A stretch of DNA of 64,000 nucleotides. It comes from Enteroscipio rubneri. Its GTDB lineage: Bacteria > Actinomycetota > Coriobacteriia > Coriobacteriales > Eggerthellaceae. This document shows, piece by piece, positions 51,612 to 60,739 of the stretch (positions are counted from its first letter, which is position 1; each line of letters starts with the position of its first letter). The notes beneath the pieces are model-generated. The model had not been told where the DNA came from. It saw only the letters and a program-made list of their open reading frames with translations, and did not search any database. The DNA is taken from positions 1-64,000 of the forward strand of contig NZ_PPEK01000003.1 of assembly GCF_002899715.1 (NCBI RefSeq), given 5' to 3'. The position numbers were made by a program, and so were the translations under genes.

Positions 51612-51880
51612 GGTACTCCCGTCTTCGTCGGCTTTACGAGTCCGGCTTGTACGCGCGAACGACGCAGCTCCGGATTTGATCCCAACGAATTCTATCATGA
51701 AGTCGTGCGAAGGCCCTCGGTCTCCCGAACTTCCGGCTGCCCTCGCGTCGGCGTCGAACGGTCTGCGCAAGGGGGGCGACAACGTCTGTCAGCGCGCCGC
51801 GGGAACCAAGGCGATGTGGCGAGTTGGTGCCGTGCGCTGGAATCGACGCGTGTTTTTACTCTTTCGGAACATTTCAACGG

Positions 51881-51886
51881 TATCAT
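51881..51886 (+). promoter_or_regulatory. -10 element (TATCAT) of the icd leader
   Basis: TATCAT about 80 bases before icd. The remaining part of the 353-base gap (51612-51880) shows no other feature. Confidence 0.4.
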
Positions 51887-51909
51887 AGACGTGCACAGAG
51901 GAGAGGGGC

Positions 51910-51951
51910 ATGCTCGCGCTCATGCGATCGGGACTGCATGTCGCACGATGA
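51910..51951 (+). CDS. Candidate 13-residue leader peptide upstream of icd
   Basis: ATG 51910 is preceded by AGAGGAGAGG, a stronger ribosome binding site than that of icd itself. The frame encodes [13 protein letters not shown] and stops at TGA 51949-51951, 13 bases before the icd start. It may couple or tune icd translation. There are no runs of one amino acid that would mark a classical attenuator. Confidence 0.3.
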   Translation: MLALMRSGLHVAR

Positions 51952-51964
51952 CGAAAGGCTGACA

Positions 51965-53167
51965 ATGGCGAAGATTCAGATGACCACGCCGCTGGTGGAG
52001 ATGGACGGCGACGAGATGACGCGCATCATCTGGCAGATGATCAAGGACGAGCTGATCTGCCCGTACGTCGATCTTAAGACCGAGTACTACGACCTGGGCC
52101 TCGAGCACCGCAACGCCACCGACGACCAGGTGACCGTGGATTCCGCCGAGGCCACCAAGCGCCTGGGCGTGGCCGTAAAGTGCGCCACCATCACGCCGAA
52201 CGCTGCGCGCATGGACGAGTACGACCTAAAGCAGATGTGGAAGAGCCCCAACGGCACCATCCGCGCCCTGCTCGACGGCACCGTGTTCCGCACGCCCATC
52301 ACCGTGGCGGGCATCGAGCCGTGCGTGCGCAACTGGGTCAAGCCCATCACCATCGCCCGTCATGCCTACGGCGACGTGTACAAAAACACGGAGCTGCGCG
52401 TGCCCGGTCCCGGCACGGTGGAGCTCGTGTACACTGCGGCTGACGGCACCGAGACGCGCGAGCTCGTCCACGAGTTCGACGGTCCCGGCATCGCCCAGGG
52501 CATGCACAACCTCGACGCGTCCATCGAGAGCTTCGCGCGCAGCTGCTTCGAGTACGCCCTCGACGTGAAGCAGGACATCTGGTTCGCCACGAAGGACACC
52601 ATCTCGAAGAAGTACGACCACCGCTTCAAGGACATCTTCCAGGAGATCTACGATGCCGAGTACGCCGCGCGCTTCGAGGAAGCCGGCATCGAGTACTTCT
52701 ACACGCTTATCGACGACGCGGTGGCGCGCGTGATGAAGGCCGACGGCGGCTTCATCTGGGCGTGCAAGAACTACGACGGCGACGTGATGAGCGATATGGT
52801 GTCCAGCGCGTTCGGGTCGCTCGCCATGATGACGTCGGTGCTGGTGAGCCCGCAGGGGTACTACGAGTACGAGGCCGCGCACGGCACCGTGCAGCGCCAC
52901 TACTACAAGCACCTCAAGGGCGAGGAGACGTCCACGAACTCGGTGGCCACGATCTTCGCGTGGTCGGGGGCGCTGCGCAAGCGCGGCGAGCTGGACGGTT
53001 TGGACGACCTCGTGACATTCGCCGACAAGCTGGAGCGCGCCACGCTCGACACCATCGAGGCCGGCGAGATGACGGGCGACCTCGCTCTCATCACCACGCT
53101 GCCGAACCCGGTGAAGCTCTCCACCCGCGACTTCATCCTCGCTATCGCGAAGCGCCTAGCGGCGTAA
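51965..53167 (+). CDS. icd: NADP-dependent isocitrate dehydrogenase (eukaryotic-like type)
   Basis: 400 residues from ATG 51965 ([20 protein letters not shown]). It converts isocitrate to 2-oxoglutarate and supplies NADPH. The sequence is of the homodimeric type II enzyme: [41 protein letters not shown], the DLYK-region equivalent, and [24 protein letters not shown] near the NADP site (quoted: [11 protein letters not shown]). GAAAGG precedes it. Codon use is strongly biased to G/C at third positions, as for a highly expressed gene. In an anaerobe it probably feeds glutamate synthesis in an incomplete TCA pathway (inference). Confidence 0.97.
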   Translation: MAKIQMTTPLVEMDGDEMTRIIWQMIKDELICPYVDLKTEYYDLGLEHRNATDDQVTVDSAEATKRLGVAVKCATITPNAARMDEYDLKQMWKSPNGTIRALLDGTVFRTPITVAGIEPCVRNWVKPITIARHAYGDVYKNTELRVPGPGTVELVYTAADGTETRELVHEFDGPGIAQGMHNLDASIESFARSCFEYALDVKQDIWFATKDTISKKYDHRFKDIFQEIYDAEYAARFEEAGIEYFYTLIDDAVARVMKADGGFIWACKNYDGDVMSDMVSSAFGSLAMMTSVLVSPQGYYEYEAAHGTVQRHYYKHLKGEETSTNSVATIFAWSGALRKRGELDGLDDLVTFADKLERATLDTIEAGEMTGDLALITTLPNPVKLSTRDFILAIAKRLAA

Positions 53168-53203
53168 AGGCGCGGCGGCGCGCCCCTCCCTCACCAAGTT
53201 CCC

Positions 53204-53231
53204 CGGCGCCCGGGATCCTTCCCGGGCGCCG
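53204..53231 (+). terminator. Hairpin terminator after icd
   Basis: CGGCGCCCGGGA (53204-53215) pairs exactly with TCCCGGGCGCCG (53220-53231). There is no U-tract. The rest of the 266-base gap to the YhgE gene shows nothing certain. Confidence 0.65.
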
Positions 53232-53433
53232 CTTGGTTCGGAGGGCCGAACGGCGTTCTCCATCGCGCTGTGCTGCGCGCCGTCGGGATCGCGAGAGCAT
53301 GACCTTGCTGCCCGTCTTTCCGCCTGCCATGAGGAGAAACCGTTCAAAACGCACCGGATGCCTGGCGTTTTCTCTCAGGAGGGGTATGATTGCCCGGTTG
53401 TTTCAAGCGGTTGCGAAAAGGGGGCGGTAAGGC

Positions 53434-56028
53434 ATGGGGAACGTTTTGCGCGTGCTCAAGCGCGATGTCCTGCGCCTGCTCCATGTGCCGCCAGCCCTCG
53501 TGGTGGTGCTTGCACTGCTCGTCTTGCCTTCGGTATACACCTGGTACAACGTCGTGGGCTTCTGGAATCCATACGACAACACGGGCAACCTGCGCGTTTG
53601 CGTGGTGAACGAGGACGCGGGCGGTTCGAGCGAGCTGACCGGCGAGCTCCACGTGGGCGATCTCATCGTTGACGAGCTGCGCGTGAACGACCAGCTCGAT
53701 TGGACGTTCTCCGACCGGGGCACCGCCCTGTCCGAGCTCGAGGCGGGGAAGAGCTACGCCGTGTTCGTCATCCCCGAGGACTTCACCGAGCATTTGCTCT
53801 CCCTGACCACGGGCGAGTTCTCGAAGCCCGAGATCGAATACTTCGTGAACGAGAAAACCGGCCCCGTGGCACCGAAGATAACCGACACGGGCGCCAGCAC
53901 CCTCGACGAGACCATCAACTCCACGTTCGTCTCCACGGTGAGCGACGTCGCCGCCGATGCGATCGACCAGGCGCTCGCCGACTCGCGCACCGCCTTGGAC
54001 GCGTCCCGCTCCCAGGCGGCCTCCAAGCTGGGGGAGGCGACGCAGGTGATAACCGACGCGCGCGAATCGATCGCGGGGATAGCGTCGGCCACCGATCAGG
54101 CGCAGGCCAAGACCGACGAGTCGAAGGGCGCGCTCGAGCGCGCCCGGTCGGGTGTCGAGACCGCAGGCGAGACCCTCGATACCGTATCGGGCCTGACGTC
54201 CCAGCTGCAAAGCGGCCTCTCCTCTTTCTCGGCTTCGGCGATGCCGGCCGTCAATCAGAGCCTGCTCGCGGCCTCGGCAACGTCCTCGAAGGCCAACGGC
54301 GCGGTGGCGGGAATCGTCGGCGATGTCGGCGATGCGCGGGCCGCCATCTCGACGGCCATCGTGCAGGGCCAGGCGATGGTCGACGAGAACAGGGCGCTCG
54401 CGGTGTACCTGCGCGAGCAGGGCGAGGCGCTGCCCGATACCGATTCGAACAAGGAGTCGATCCTCGCGGTCGCCGACGAGCTGGATCAGCGCGCCGACGA
54501 TGCTCAGAAAACGCTCGAGCGCCTGACCGCTGCCAACGAAGGGGCGGGGGAGCTTTCCCAGGCTGTCTCGCAGGCGAGCGGCGCGCTCGATACGGCCGTC
54601 CAGAACGCCACCGAAGAGGCCCAAGGGTATTCGGACGTGCTGTTCGGCACGACGATACCGGCCATCAACGGCAGCCTGTCCCGGATGGGGACGACTGCGG
54701 CGGCATTGGGAACCGCGGTGTCGAACCAGCGCCTCCTCATCGACCAGGCCGAACTCGTGCTCGACCAGCTGTCCTCCACGATGGCCGACGCGAAAGAGGC
54801 GCTCTGCCAGACCGACGGCATCCTGGTGGGGCTCGAGCAGGGGCTCGACACCGTGCTGACCGATGTGCTGGCCCTGAGCGAGTCCGATGCCCTGGTGAAG
54901 GCGTTTGGCGAAGACGGCCTCGACGCGTCGAAAGTCGCCGACTTCATGGGATCGCCCACCGAGCTCGTCACCGAGGAGCTCTACCCGCTGAACGCCTACG
55001 GTTCGGCCATGGCCCCGCTGTTCATGAACCTCACGTTCTGGATCGGCGCCTTCATGCTGCTCGTCATCATGAAGCAGGAGGTGGACGGCGAGGGCATCCG
55101 CAACCTCACCGTGACCCAGCGCTATCTGGGCCGCTTCCTGCTCCTTGCGGGGATGGCCGTGCTCCAGGCGGTGATCTGCTGCGCGGGCGTGCTGTTCATC
55201 GGGGTGCAGGCGGTCAACGTGCCGGCGCTCTTCTTCGCGGCCGCCGTGGCCTCGCTCGCCTATCTCAGCATCATCTACGCGCTCTCGGTCACGTTGCAGC
55301 ACATCGGCAAGGGCATCTGCATCGTGCTGGTGTTCGCACAGATACCCGGCGCGACGGGGCTGTATCCCATCGAGATGACCTCGAGCTTCTTCCAGACGGT
55401 CTACCCGCTGTTCCCTTTCACGTACGGCATCGAGGCCATGCGCGAGGCCATCTGCGGGTTCTACGGCACGCAGTACGCGGATGCGCTGGGCATGCTGGCG
55501 TTCTTCTTCGCGCTGTTCATGGCCCTGGGCGTTCTGGTGCACCCGCTCATGGCGAACGTCAACCGGATGGTGGCGGGCCAGGTCAGGCAGAGCGGCATCT
55601 TCAACGGGGAGGACGTCGAGATCCCAGCGCGCCCGTACCGCTTCTCCCAGATATTCAAGGCGCTGTCGGGTAAAGAGGAGTACCGGGAAGAGCTGAGCCG
55701 GCGCTACGAGCGCTTCTCGCGCTGGTACCCGCGCCTCATCAGGGGGTCCGTCGCCCTCGGCCTGGCGGTGCCCATCGCCTTGGCGGCGCTGTTCGCGCTC
55801 ACGCCCGCCGAGAAGGTGCAGCTGCTCACCGCATGGCTCGTCTGGCTGGTCGCGGTGTTCGTGTTCCTCGTGGTGGTGGAGAGCCTGCGCGACAGCTTCG
55901 AGCGGCAGATGAAGCTCGACGGCATGACCGACGAGGGGCTTTTGAAGCTGGGGTCCTCGCGCAACGAGATGGAGCGGCTGTCCGTCGATCCGGCGGGCGA
56001 TCCGAAGGGGGGCGATGGGCTTGCGTAA
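53434..56028 (+). CDS. YhgE/Pip family membrane protein, copy 1
   Basis: 864 residues. TM1 (about 18-40) leads into PSVYTWYNVVGFWNPYDNTGNL, the hallmark of YhgE/Pip N-termini. A long extracytoplasmic helical region (about 170-500), rich in Ala/Ser/Asp/Gln and likely coiled coil, follows. NAYGSAMAPLFMNLTFWIG starts the six-helix C-terminal ABC-2-like domain (about 525-720). A further two-helix extension (about 770-825) is absent from the second copy. Relatives are phage receptors (Pip) or envelope/type VII secretion-linked proteins. It overlaps the next gene by 14 bases. Confidence 0.9.
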   Translation: MGNVLRVLKRDVLRLLHVPPALVVVLALLVLPSVYTWYNVVGFWNPYDNTGNLRVCVVNEDAGGSSELTGELHVGDLIVDELRVNDQLDWTFSDRGTALSELEAGKSYAVFVIPEDFTEHLLSLTTGEFSKPEIEYFVNEKTGPVAPKITDTGASTLDETINSTFVSTVSDVAADAIDQALADSRTALDASRSQAASKLGEATQVITDARESIAGIASATDQAQAKTDESKGALERARSGVETAGETLDTVSGLTSQLQSGLSSFSASAMPAVNQSLLAASATSSKANGAVAGIVGDVGDARAAISTAIVQGQAMVDENRALAVYLREQGEALPDTDSNKESILAVADELDQRADDAQKTLERLTAANEGAGELSQAVSQASGALDTAVQNATEEAQGYSDVLFGTTIPAINGSLSRMGTTAAALGTAVSNQRLLIDQAELVLDQLSSTMADAKEALCQTDGILVGLEQGLDTVLTDVLALSESDALVKAFGEDGLDASKVADFMGSPTELVTEELYPLNAYGSAMAPLFMNLTFWIGAFMLLVIMKQEVDGEGIRNLTVTQRYLGRFLLLAGMAVLQAVICCAGVLFIGVQAVNVPALFFAAAVASLAYLSIIYALSVTLQHIGKGICIVLVFAQIPGATGLYPIEMTSSFFQTVYPLFPFTYGIEAMREAICGFYGTQYADALGMLAFFFALFMALGVLVHPLMANVNRMVAGQVRQSGIFNGEDVEIPARPYRFSQIFKALSGKEEYREELSRRYERFSRWYPRLIRGSVALGLAVPIALAALFALTPAEKVQLLTAWLVWLVAVFVFLVVVESLRDSFERQMKLDGMTDEGLLKLGSSRNEMERLSVDPAGDPKGGDGLA

Positions 56029-58207
56029 CATCGTCCGCCTCGTGCGCAGCGACTTCAAGCACCTGTTCTCGAACGCGATGAGCGTCATCATCGCCATCGG
56101 GCTGGTGGTCATGCCGTCGATCTTCACCTGGTACAACGTCATCGCCTGCTGGAACGTGTTCGACAACACGGGCAACCTGACCGTGGCCGTGGCCAGCGTG
56201 GACGAGGGCTACGAGAGCGACCTGATCCCCTTGCGCGTCAACATCGGCGAGCAGGTGGTATCGGCTTTGCGCGCCAACGAGGAGATCGACTGGACGTTCA
56301 CCACCGAGGAGGATGCGGTGGACGGGGCGCGCTCGGGCCGGTACTATGCGGCAGTGGTCATCCCCGAGGGCTTCAGCCGGGACATGCTCACGTTCTATTC
56401 CGAGGACGTGCAGCATGCGCGCATCGTCTACTATTCGAACGAGAAGAAGAGCGCCATCGCCCCCAAGATCACCGATCAGGGTGCCGATACGGTATCGTAC
56501 CAGGTGAACAAAGTGTTCGTGGAAACGCTCTCGGAGATAGCGCTGAACGTCGCCAAGTCGCTGTCCGAGTACGCCGACGAGGCCGACATGGACGGGCGCA
56601 TCGCGGCCGTCGCGGGCCACGTGCGCAGCATGGGCGACGATGTGGGGCGCATGGCGTCGGTCCTGGGCCTGTACGCCTCGCTCGCGGATACGTCCCGATC
56701 GCTCGTCTGCGACTCCGCGAAGCTCATCGATTCCGCGCAGCGCGAGGTCGACGGTCTCGGTGCAACGGCGTCGCAAGGGGGCTCGTCGGCTTCCGACATG
56801 GCCTCGGCGCTCAAGGAGTCGGCCGAGGAGCTTTCGCGCGCCCTCGAGGCGAGCAGCCGGGGATTCTCCGCCGTGTCCGGATCGGTGGACGAGCTGTTCG
56901 ACGTCGCCTCGACGGGGGCCCAGGAGAGCGCCGCGGGGATGCGGGACGAGGCGGACGCCCTCGACGGGCATATCGCGCAGTATCAAAGCATCGTGGGCGA
57001 GCTCGATCAGATGCACGGGAGCATTCCCCCGGAGTACGAAGAGGCGCTCGACGCCGTCATCTCGAGGATGAACGCGCTGATAGCGCTGGAAGAGGGCATG
57101 CGCGACAACCTGCGCACGGCCGCCGACAAGTTGGAGTCGGGCAACGACGACGCGCAGGCCGAGCGCGAAGAGGTCAAGGCCCTCGCCGACCAGGCGCGCT
57201 CGAACGTCGCCGAATTGAAGAGCAACTACGATGCCAATCTGAAACCGGCGCTGCGCGATTTCGCCGACCGCGCGGCCGACCTTGCGGGCATCGTGAGCGG
57301 GGGCCTGGACAACCTGCGCGCATCGGGTTCGGGCCTGGCCGATTCGGCCGGATCGGTCGGCTCGGTGCTGGGCGAGGCGTCGGAGAAGATCGATGCGGCC
57401 ATCGGGAAGATGAACGAGTCCGCGGAGGGCCTGCGGGCGCTGGCGGACGATATCGACCGCGCCCTCGCGACGGGCGACGCAAGCTTCCTGCGCCAGGTGC
57501 TCGGCTCGGACGCGCAGGTTCTGTCAAAGGCGCTCGCCGCCCCGGTGTGCATCGAGCGTACGGCCGTGTTCCCGGTTGAAAACTTCGGATCGGCTATGGC
57601 TCCGTTGTACACGACGCTCGCCCTGTTCATCGGCTCGTTGCTCATTCTCGTGGCGGTGAAGCCCGCCGTCTCGCAGCGCGTGCGGGAAGGTCTGGACGAT
57701 CCGCGGCCCCGAGAGCTGTTCCTGGGGCGCTTCGGCATCATGGCGTTTCTGTCGCTTCTGCAGACGACCGTCATGGGCCTGGGCAACCTGCTGTTCCTAC
57801 AGGTGCAGGTGGCCGAGTCCGTGCTGTTCATGCTGTGCTTCTGGTTTGCGGGGCTCGTGTTCACGTTCCTCATCTACGCGCTTGTGGCGGCATTCGCGAA
57901 CCTGGGCAAGGCGGTGGCGGTGCTGCTGCTTATCGTCCAGGTGACAGGTTGTGGCGGATCGTTCCCGTTGCAGATACTTCCCTCGTTCATCCAGAATATC
58001 AGCCCGTGGCTGCCGGCCACGCATGTGGTGAACGCGATGCGGGCTGCGATGTTCGGCGTATACGGCAACGACTTCTGGATCGAGATGGGGCTGCTCGCGC
58101 TGTTCATCATTCCGGCCGCGCTCATAGGGCTCGTGCTGCGCAAACCGCTCGCGCGTTTCATGACCTGGTATGTCGAGCAGGTGGAGTCTTCCAAGCTGAT
58201 CGGTTAG
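56015..58207 (+). CDS. YhgE/Pip family membrane protein, copy 2
   Basis: 730 residues, behind GAAGGGGGG. It repeats the plan of its neighbour: PSIFTWYNVIACWNVFDNTGNL after TM1, a coiled-coil-like extracytoplasmic region (about 180-505), and ENFGSAMAPLYTTLALFIGS before a six-helix C-terminal domain. It lacks the last two-helix extension of copy 1. The overlapping start and shared domain order suggest the two proteins form a heteromeric complex, perhaps a peptide or polymer exporter without its own ATPase. No WXG100 or EssC genes lie nearby, so a type VII link is not supported here. Confidence 0.9.
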   Translation: MGLRNIVRLVRSDFKHLFSNAMSVIIAIGLVVMPSIFTWYNVIACWNVFDNTGNLTVAVASVDEGYESDLIPLRVNIGEQVVSALRANEEIDWTFTTEEDAVDGARSGRYYAAVVIPEGFSRDMLTFYSEDVQHARIVYYSNEKKSAIAPKITDQGADTVSYQVNKVFVETLSEIALNVAKSLSEYADEADMDGRIAAVAGHVRSMGDDVGRMASVLGLYASLADTSRSLVCDSAKLIDSAQREVDGLGATASQGGSSASDMASALKESAEELSRALEASSRGFSAVSGSVDELFDVASTGAQESAAGMRDEADALDGHIAQYQSIVGELDQMHGSIPPEYEEALDAVISRMNALIALEEGMRDNLRTAADKLESGNDDAQAEREEVKALADQARSNVAELKSNYDANLKPALRDFADRAADLAGIVSGGLDNLRASGSGLADSAGSVGSVLGEASEKIDAAIGKMNESAEGLRALADDIDRALATGDASFLRQVLGSDAQVLSKALAAPVCIERTAVFPVENFGSAMAPLYTTLALFIGSLLILVAVKPAVSQRVREGLDDPRPRELFLGRFGIMAFLSLLQTTVMGLGNLLFLQVQVAESVLFMLCFWFAGLVFTFLIYALVAAFANLGKAVAVLLLIVQVTGCGGSFPLQILPSFIQNISPWLPATHVVNAMRAAMFGVYGNDFWIEMGLLALFIIPAALIGLVLRKPLARFMTWYVEQVESSKLIG

Positions 58208-58209
58208 GG

Positions 58210-58225
58210 GCGGGCTCCTGCCCGC
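58210..58225 (+). terminator. Short hairpin after the YhgE pair
   Basis: GCGGGC-TCCT-GCCCGC just after the stop. Only six base pairs and no U-tract, so this is a weak call. Confidence 0.3.
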
Positions 58226-58357
58226 TCGCGCCTTGCAAACAGGCAACCGTTCGTTCAAGGCCGGTCCACGCTTGCATGCAGAGCCCTCGTGCAATCCGCC
58301 CCGTCGGGTACCGTTTGCTGGACATGCGCGAACGGAAGCGGACGAAAGGGCGGGCCC

Positions 58358-59674
58358 ATGACCTCGATTTGGGAAGCGAACGCGGAACGGCCGGACGGCG
58401 TCGTGAAGACGTTGGACGGGGACGTCTCCGTCGACGTGCTCGTGATCGGCGGCGGAATGGCGGGAATGCTGTGCGCTTACCTGCTCAAGCAAGCCGGATA
58501 CCGCTGTGCCGTGGCGGAGGCCCGACACGTGGGATCGGGCGTGACGGGCGGCTCTTCGGCGAAGGTCACCGCGCAGCACGGACTTATCTACGACCACCTG
58601 GTCAAGTTCGACGGCATCGAGAAGGCCCGGAGGTACTACGAGGCCAACCAGGCGGCCGTCGACGGGCTCCGACGACTCGCCTCCGAGGTGCCGTGCGACT
58701 TCGAGGAGCGGACCGCCTACGTGTACGCGCAGGATTCGACCGAGCCGTTGGAGCGCGAGCGCGCCGTGTACGAGCAGCTGGGTATCCCGCACCATGTGCT
58801 GAAGCACGCGCCCTTGCCGCTTGCGAACAGGGGCGCACTCGGGATGGAGCGGCAAGCGCAGTTCAACCCCCTCAAGCTCCTCTGCGGGCTCATGCCCCTG
58901 CTCGACGTGTATGAAGAAACCTTCGTCGAGCAGGTGTCGGGCAATACGGCCCGCACCAAGCGCGGGACGATCACGGCGGACTACATCGTGTTCGCGACGC
59001 ATTATCCGCTGGTTAACGTGCCCGGCCTCTACTTCATGAAGCTTCACCAGGTGCGCTCCTACGTCCTGGCGCTGCGCGAGGCAGCGCCGGTCGACGGCAT
59101 GTTCATCGGCGCGGACGGCGGCCTGTCGTTCCGCACCTATGGTGACTCCCTTCTTTTAGGCGGCGGCGGCCATCGCACGGGGGAGGGGCCGAGACCAGAT
59201 GAGGGCTTCGCCGCGCTGCGCGAGTTCGCCCGCATCGCGTATCCGGACGGCAGAGAGCGTTTCGCCTGGGCGGCGCAGGATTGCATGAGCCTGGACAAGC
59301 TGCCCTACATCGGCGTCCATCGACGCGGGCGTCCGAACCAGTTCGTGGCCACGGGGTTCAACAAGTGGGGCATGACCGGGTCGTTCCTTGCGGCGCACAC
59401 GATAACCGATCTCATAACCACCGGCAAGAGCCCCGTCGAGGACCTGTTCTCGCCGCAGCGCTCCATGATGACAGAGGATCTGTTCACGAATCTGGGTGTA
59501 TCCGCCTCGAACCTTGTGAAGGGAGGGCGCCGCTGCTCACATCTGGGATGCTGCCTTGCGCACAACGATGCGGAAGGCAGCTGGGACTGCCCCTGCCATG
59601 GCTCGCGCTTCGGCTCCGACGGCGCGGTGTTCGACGGCCCGGCCAAGAAGCCGATCGCGCCCGAGCGGCGGTAG
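58358..59674 (+). CDS. FAD-dependent oxidoreductase with C-terminal Rieske domain
   Basis: 438 residues from ATG 58358, behind AAAGGG. The FAD site is VLVIGGGMAGM (near residues 27-37). The DAO-type catalytic domain runs to about residue 365. The C-terminal Rieske 2Fe-2S site is CSHLGC and CPCHGSRFG, giving the CxH/CxxH ligand set. This matches the GlpA/DadA-like plus Rieske architecture found in Bacillus YhfW and relatives; the substrate is not known, but amines and amino acids are common for the fold. It is convergent with the second sirtuin gene. Confidence 0.92.
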   Translation: MTSIWEANAERPDGVVKTLDGDVSVDVLVIGGGMAGMLCAYLLKQAGYRCAVAEARHVGSGVTGGSSAKVTAQHGLIYDHLVKFDGIEKARRYYEANQAAVDGLRRLASEVPCDFEERTAYVYAQDSTEPLERERAVYEQLGIPHHVLKHAPLPLANRGALGMERQAQFNPLKLLCGLMPLLDVYEETFVEQVSGNTARTKRGTITADYIVFATHYPLVNVPGLYFMKLHQVRSYVLALREAAPVDGMFIGADGGLSFRTYGDSLLLGGGGHRTGEGPRPDEGFAALREFARIAYPDGRERFAWAAQDCMSLDKLPYIGVHRRGRPNQFVATGFNKWGMTGSFLAAHTITDLITTGKSPVEDLFSPQRSMMTEDLFTNLGVSASNLVKGGRRCSHLGCCLAHNDAEGSWDCPCHGSRFGSDGAVFDGPAKKPIAPERR

Positions 59675-59737
59675 GCGAGCGGCGGGACAGGGGCTGTTCG
59701 AGGGCCGTGTCCTCGGATTCCGCGCCTGCGACGTCGC

Positions 59738-60574
59738 TCAAGCCCCGCGCGGCGCGACGAGCGGCCAGAGCTCGGCGATGTCTCCCTGCAGGCCCGCCCC
59801 GCTCACGGGCACACGCGCGTCGTCGCGGTTCATGCGGACGAGCGGCGCGCCGGCGAGCGCCGAGAGCCGCTCGAAGGGCAGGTGGATGACGCTCGGGGTG
59901 TTCCATCCCACGCCCAGCTCCAGGAGCACTGCGGGCTTCCCGTGCATCCTTTCGACGAAGTGCAGGTAGCGCTTTTGGGCCTCGCGCCAGGCCGCGTCCT
60001 CGACGAAGCTCCCGTCCACGCGCACGTGCACCGTCATCGGCCCGCCGCATACCGGGCAGCGTGGCACGAGGCCGTTGGGCGCGCGTGTGGGGTCGCCGTC
60101 CTCTCGCGCCGCCGCGAGGATGCTTTCGGCCAGCTCGCGGTTGGGATAGAGGCCGTCGTGGCAGCCGCGGGCGCACTGGTTGAGGCCGTAGTCGCCCTGC
60201 ACGGCGAACAGCCGCTCGGGCGCAAGGCCCGCCTTCTCGAACTGCCCGTCCACGTTCGTGGTGACGACGAAGAGGTCTTTGTTCTTGAGGGCGGCGAGCA
60301 CCTCGCGGTACAGCGGCAGCGCCGGCGGCTCGTGGCGGTTCGCCCAGACGTGGCGCGCCCAGTAGGCCCAGCGGTCCTCCTCGGACGGGAAGGGGTAGAA
60401 CCCCGCCGAGTACATGTCGGTCACGCCGTAGCGCCTGATGAACGGCTCGAAGCTGCGGTGAAAGCGCTCGCCGGAGTAGGTGAGCCCCGCGGCGGCGGAC
60501 AGCCCCGCCCCCGCGCCCACGAGCACGCGCTCGGCGTTCGCGAGCAACCCCCCCCCGCGCCTGCTCGATCGCAC
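59738..60574 (-). CDS. Class M-type sirtuin (SirTM-like), copy 2, with poly-G at its start
   Basis: 278 residues if begun at GTG 60574. It shares with copy 1 the GAGAGLSAAAGL NAD loop, DMYSAGFYPFPSEEDRW, TTNVDGQFEKAG, VQGDYGLNQCARGC (Gln in place of the catalytic His) and CPVCGG. Upstream, ATG 60611 with the strong site GGGAG encodes a natural-looking N-terminus (MIASQTQEAECERAIEQA) that is in the wrong frame because of a run of nine G. Eight would fuse it correctly and align it with copy 1. The gene is therefore phase-variable, or recently frameshifted with rescue from the GTG, or carries a sequencing error. It is divergent from hxlR. Confidence 0.8.
   Translation of the reverse strand: MRSSRRGGGLLANAERVLVGAGAGLSAAAGLTYSGERFHRSFEPFIRRYGVTDMYSAGFYPFPSEEDRWAYWARHVWANRHEPPALPLYREVLAALKNKDLFVVTTNVDGQFEKAGLAPERLFAVQGDYGLNQCARGCHDGLYPNRELAESILAAAREDGDPTRAPNGLVPRCPVCGGPMTVHVRVDGSFVEDAAWREAQKRYLHFVERMHGKPAVLLELGVGWNTPSVIHLPFERLSALAGAPLVRMNRDDARVPVSGAGLQGDIAELWPLVAPRGA
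60548..60556. repeat. Nine-base homopolymer (C on plus, G on coding strand)
   Basis: C9 on the plus strand inside the 5' end of sirtuin copy 2. Eight bases put the well-initiated ATG 60611 in frame; nine leave only GTG 60574. This is the type of tract that slips during replication. Confidence 0.85.
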
Positions 60575-60628
60575 GTTCGCACTCGGCTTCTTGCGTTTGC
60601 GATGCGATCATGGGTTTCTCCCGTTCCG

Positions 60629-60657
60629 TTGCGTCGTTTCTTCCGCCATCCTACAAT
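60629..60657 (+). promoter_or_regulatory. Promoter of hxlR
   Basis: TTGCGT (60629-60634), 17 bases, TACAAT (60652-60657). Transcription would begin near 60664. Confidence 0.65.
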
Positions 60658-60671
60658 ATGCGGTAGCAGAA

Positions 60672-60691
60672 GGTAAGCAGGCACTTTTGCG
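60672..60691. promoter_or_regulatory. Candidate HxlR operator (own gene)
   Basis: GGTAAGCAGGCACTTTTGCG, just downstream of the hxlR transcription start. It shares GGTAAG and GCACTT, in order and with nearly equal spacing, with the site at 61991 before the MBL-fold gene. Confidence 0.45.
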
Positions 60692-60739
60692 TTGGGTTGG
60701 TGCCTTTTTGAAACCGTGAGACGAGGAAGCGAGGCCGCC

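Noticed and set aside
53344-56175. 943-codon open frame antisense to the first YhgE gene
   Set aside because: A shadow of the strongly biased plus-strand gene; low-complexity Arg/His/Gly protein without a recognisable fold.
53434-58207. A type VII secretion locus
   Set aside because: YhgE/Pip proteins can accompany it, but no WXG100, EssB or FtsK/EssC-type genes lie in the window.
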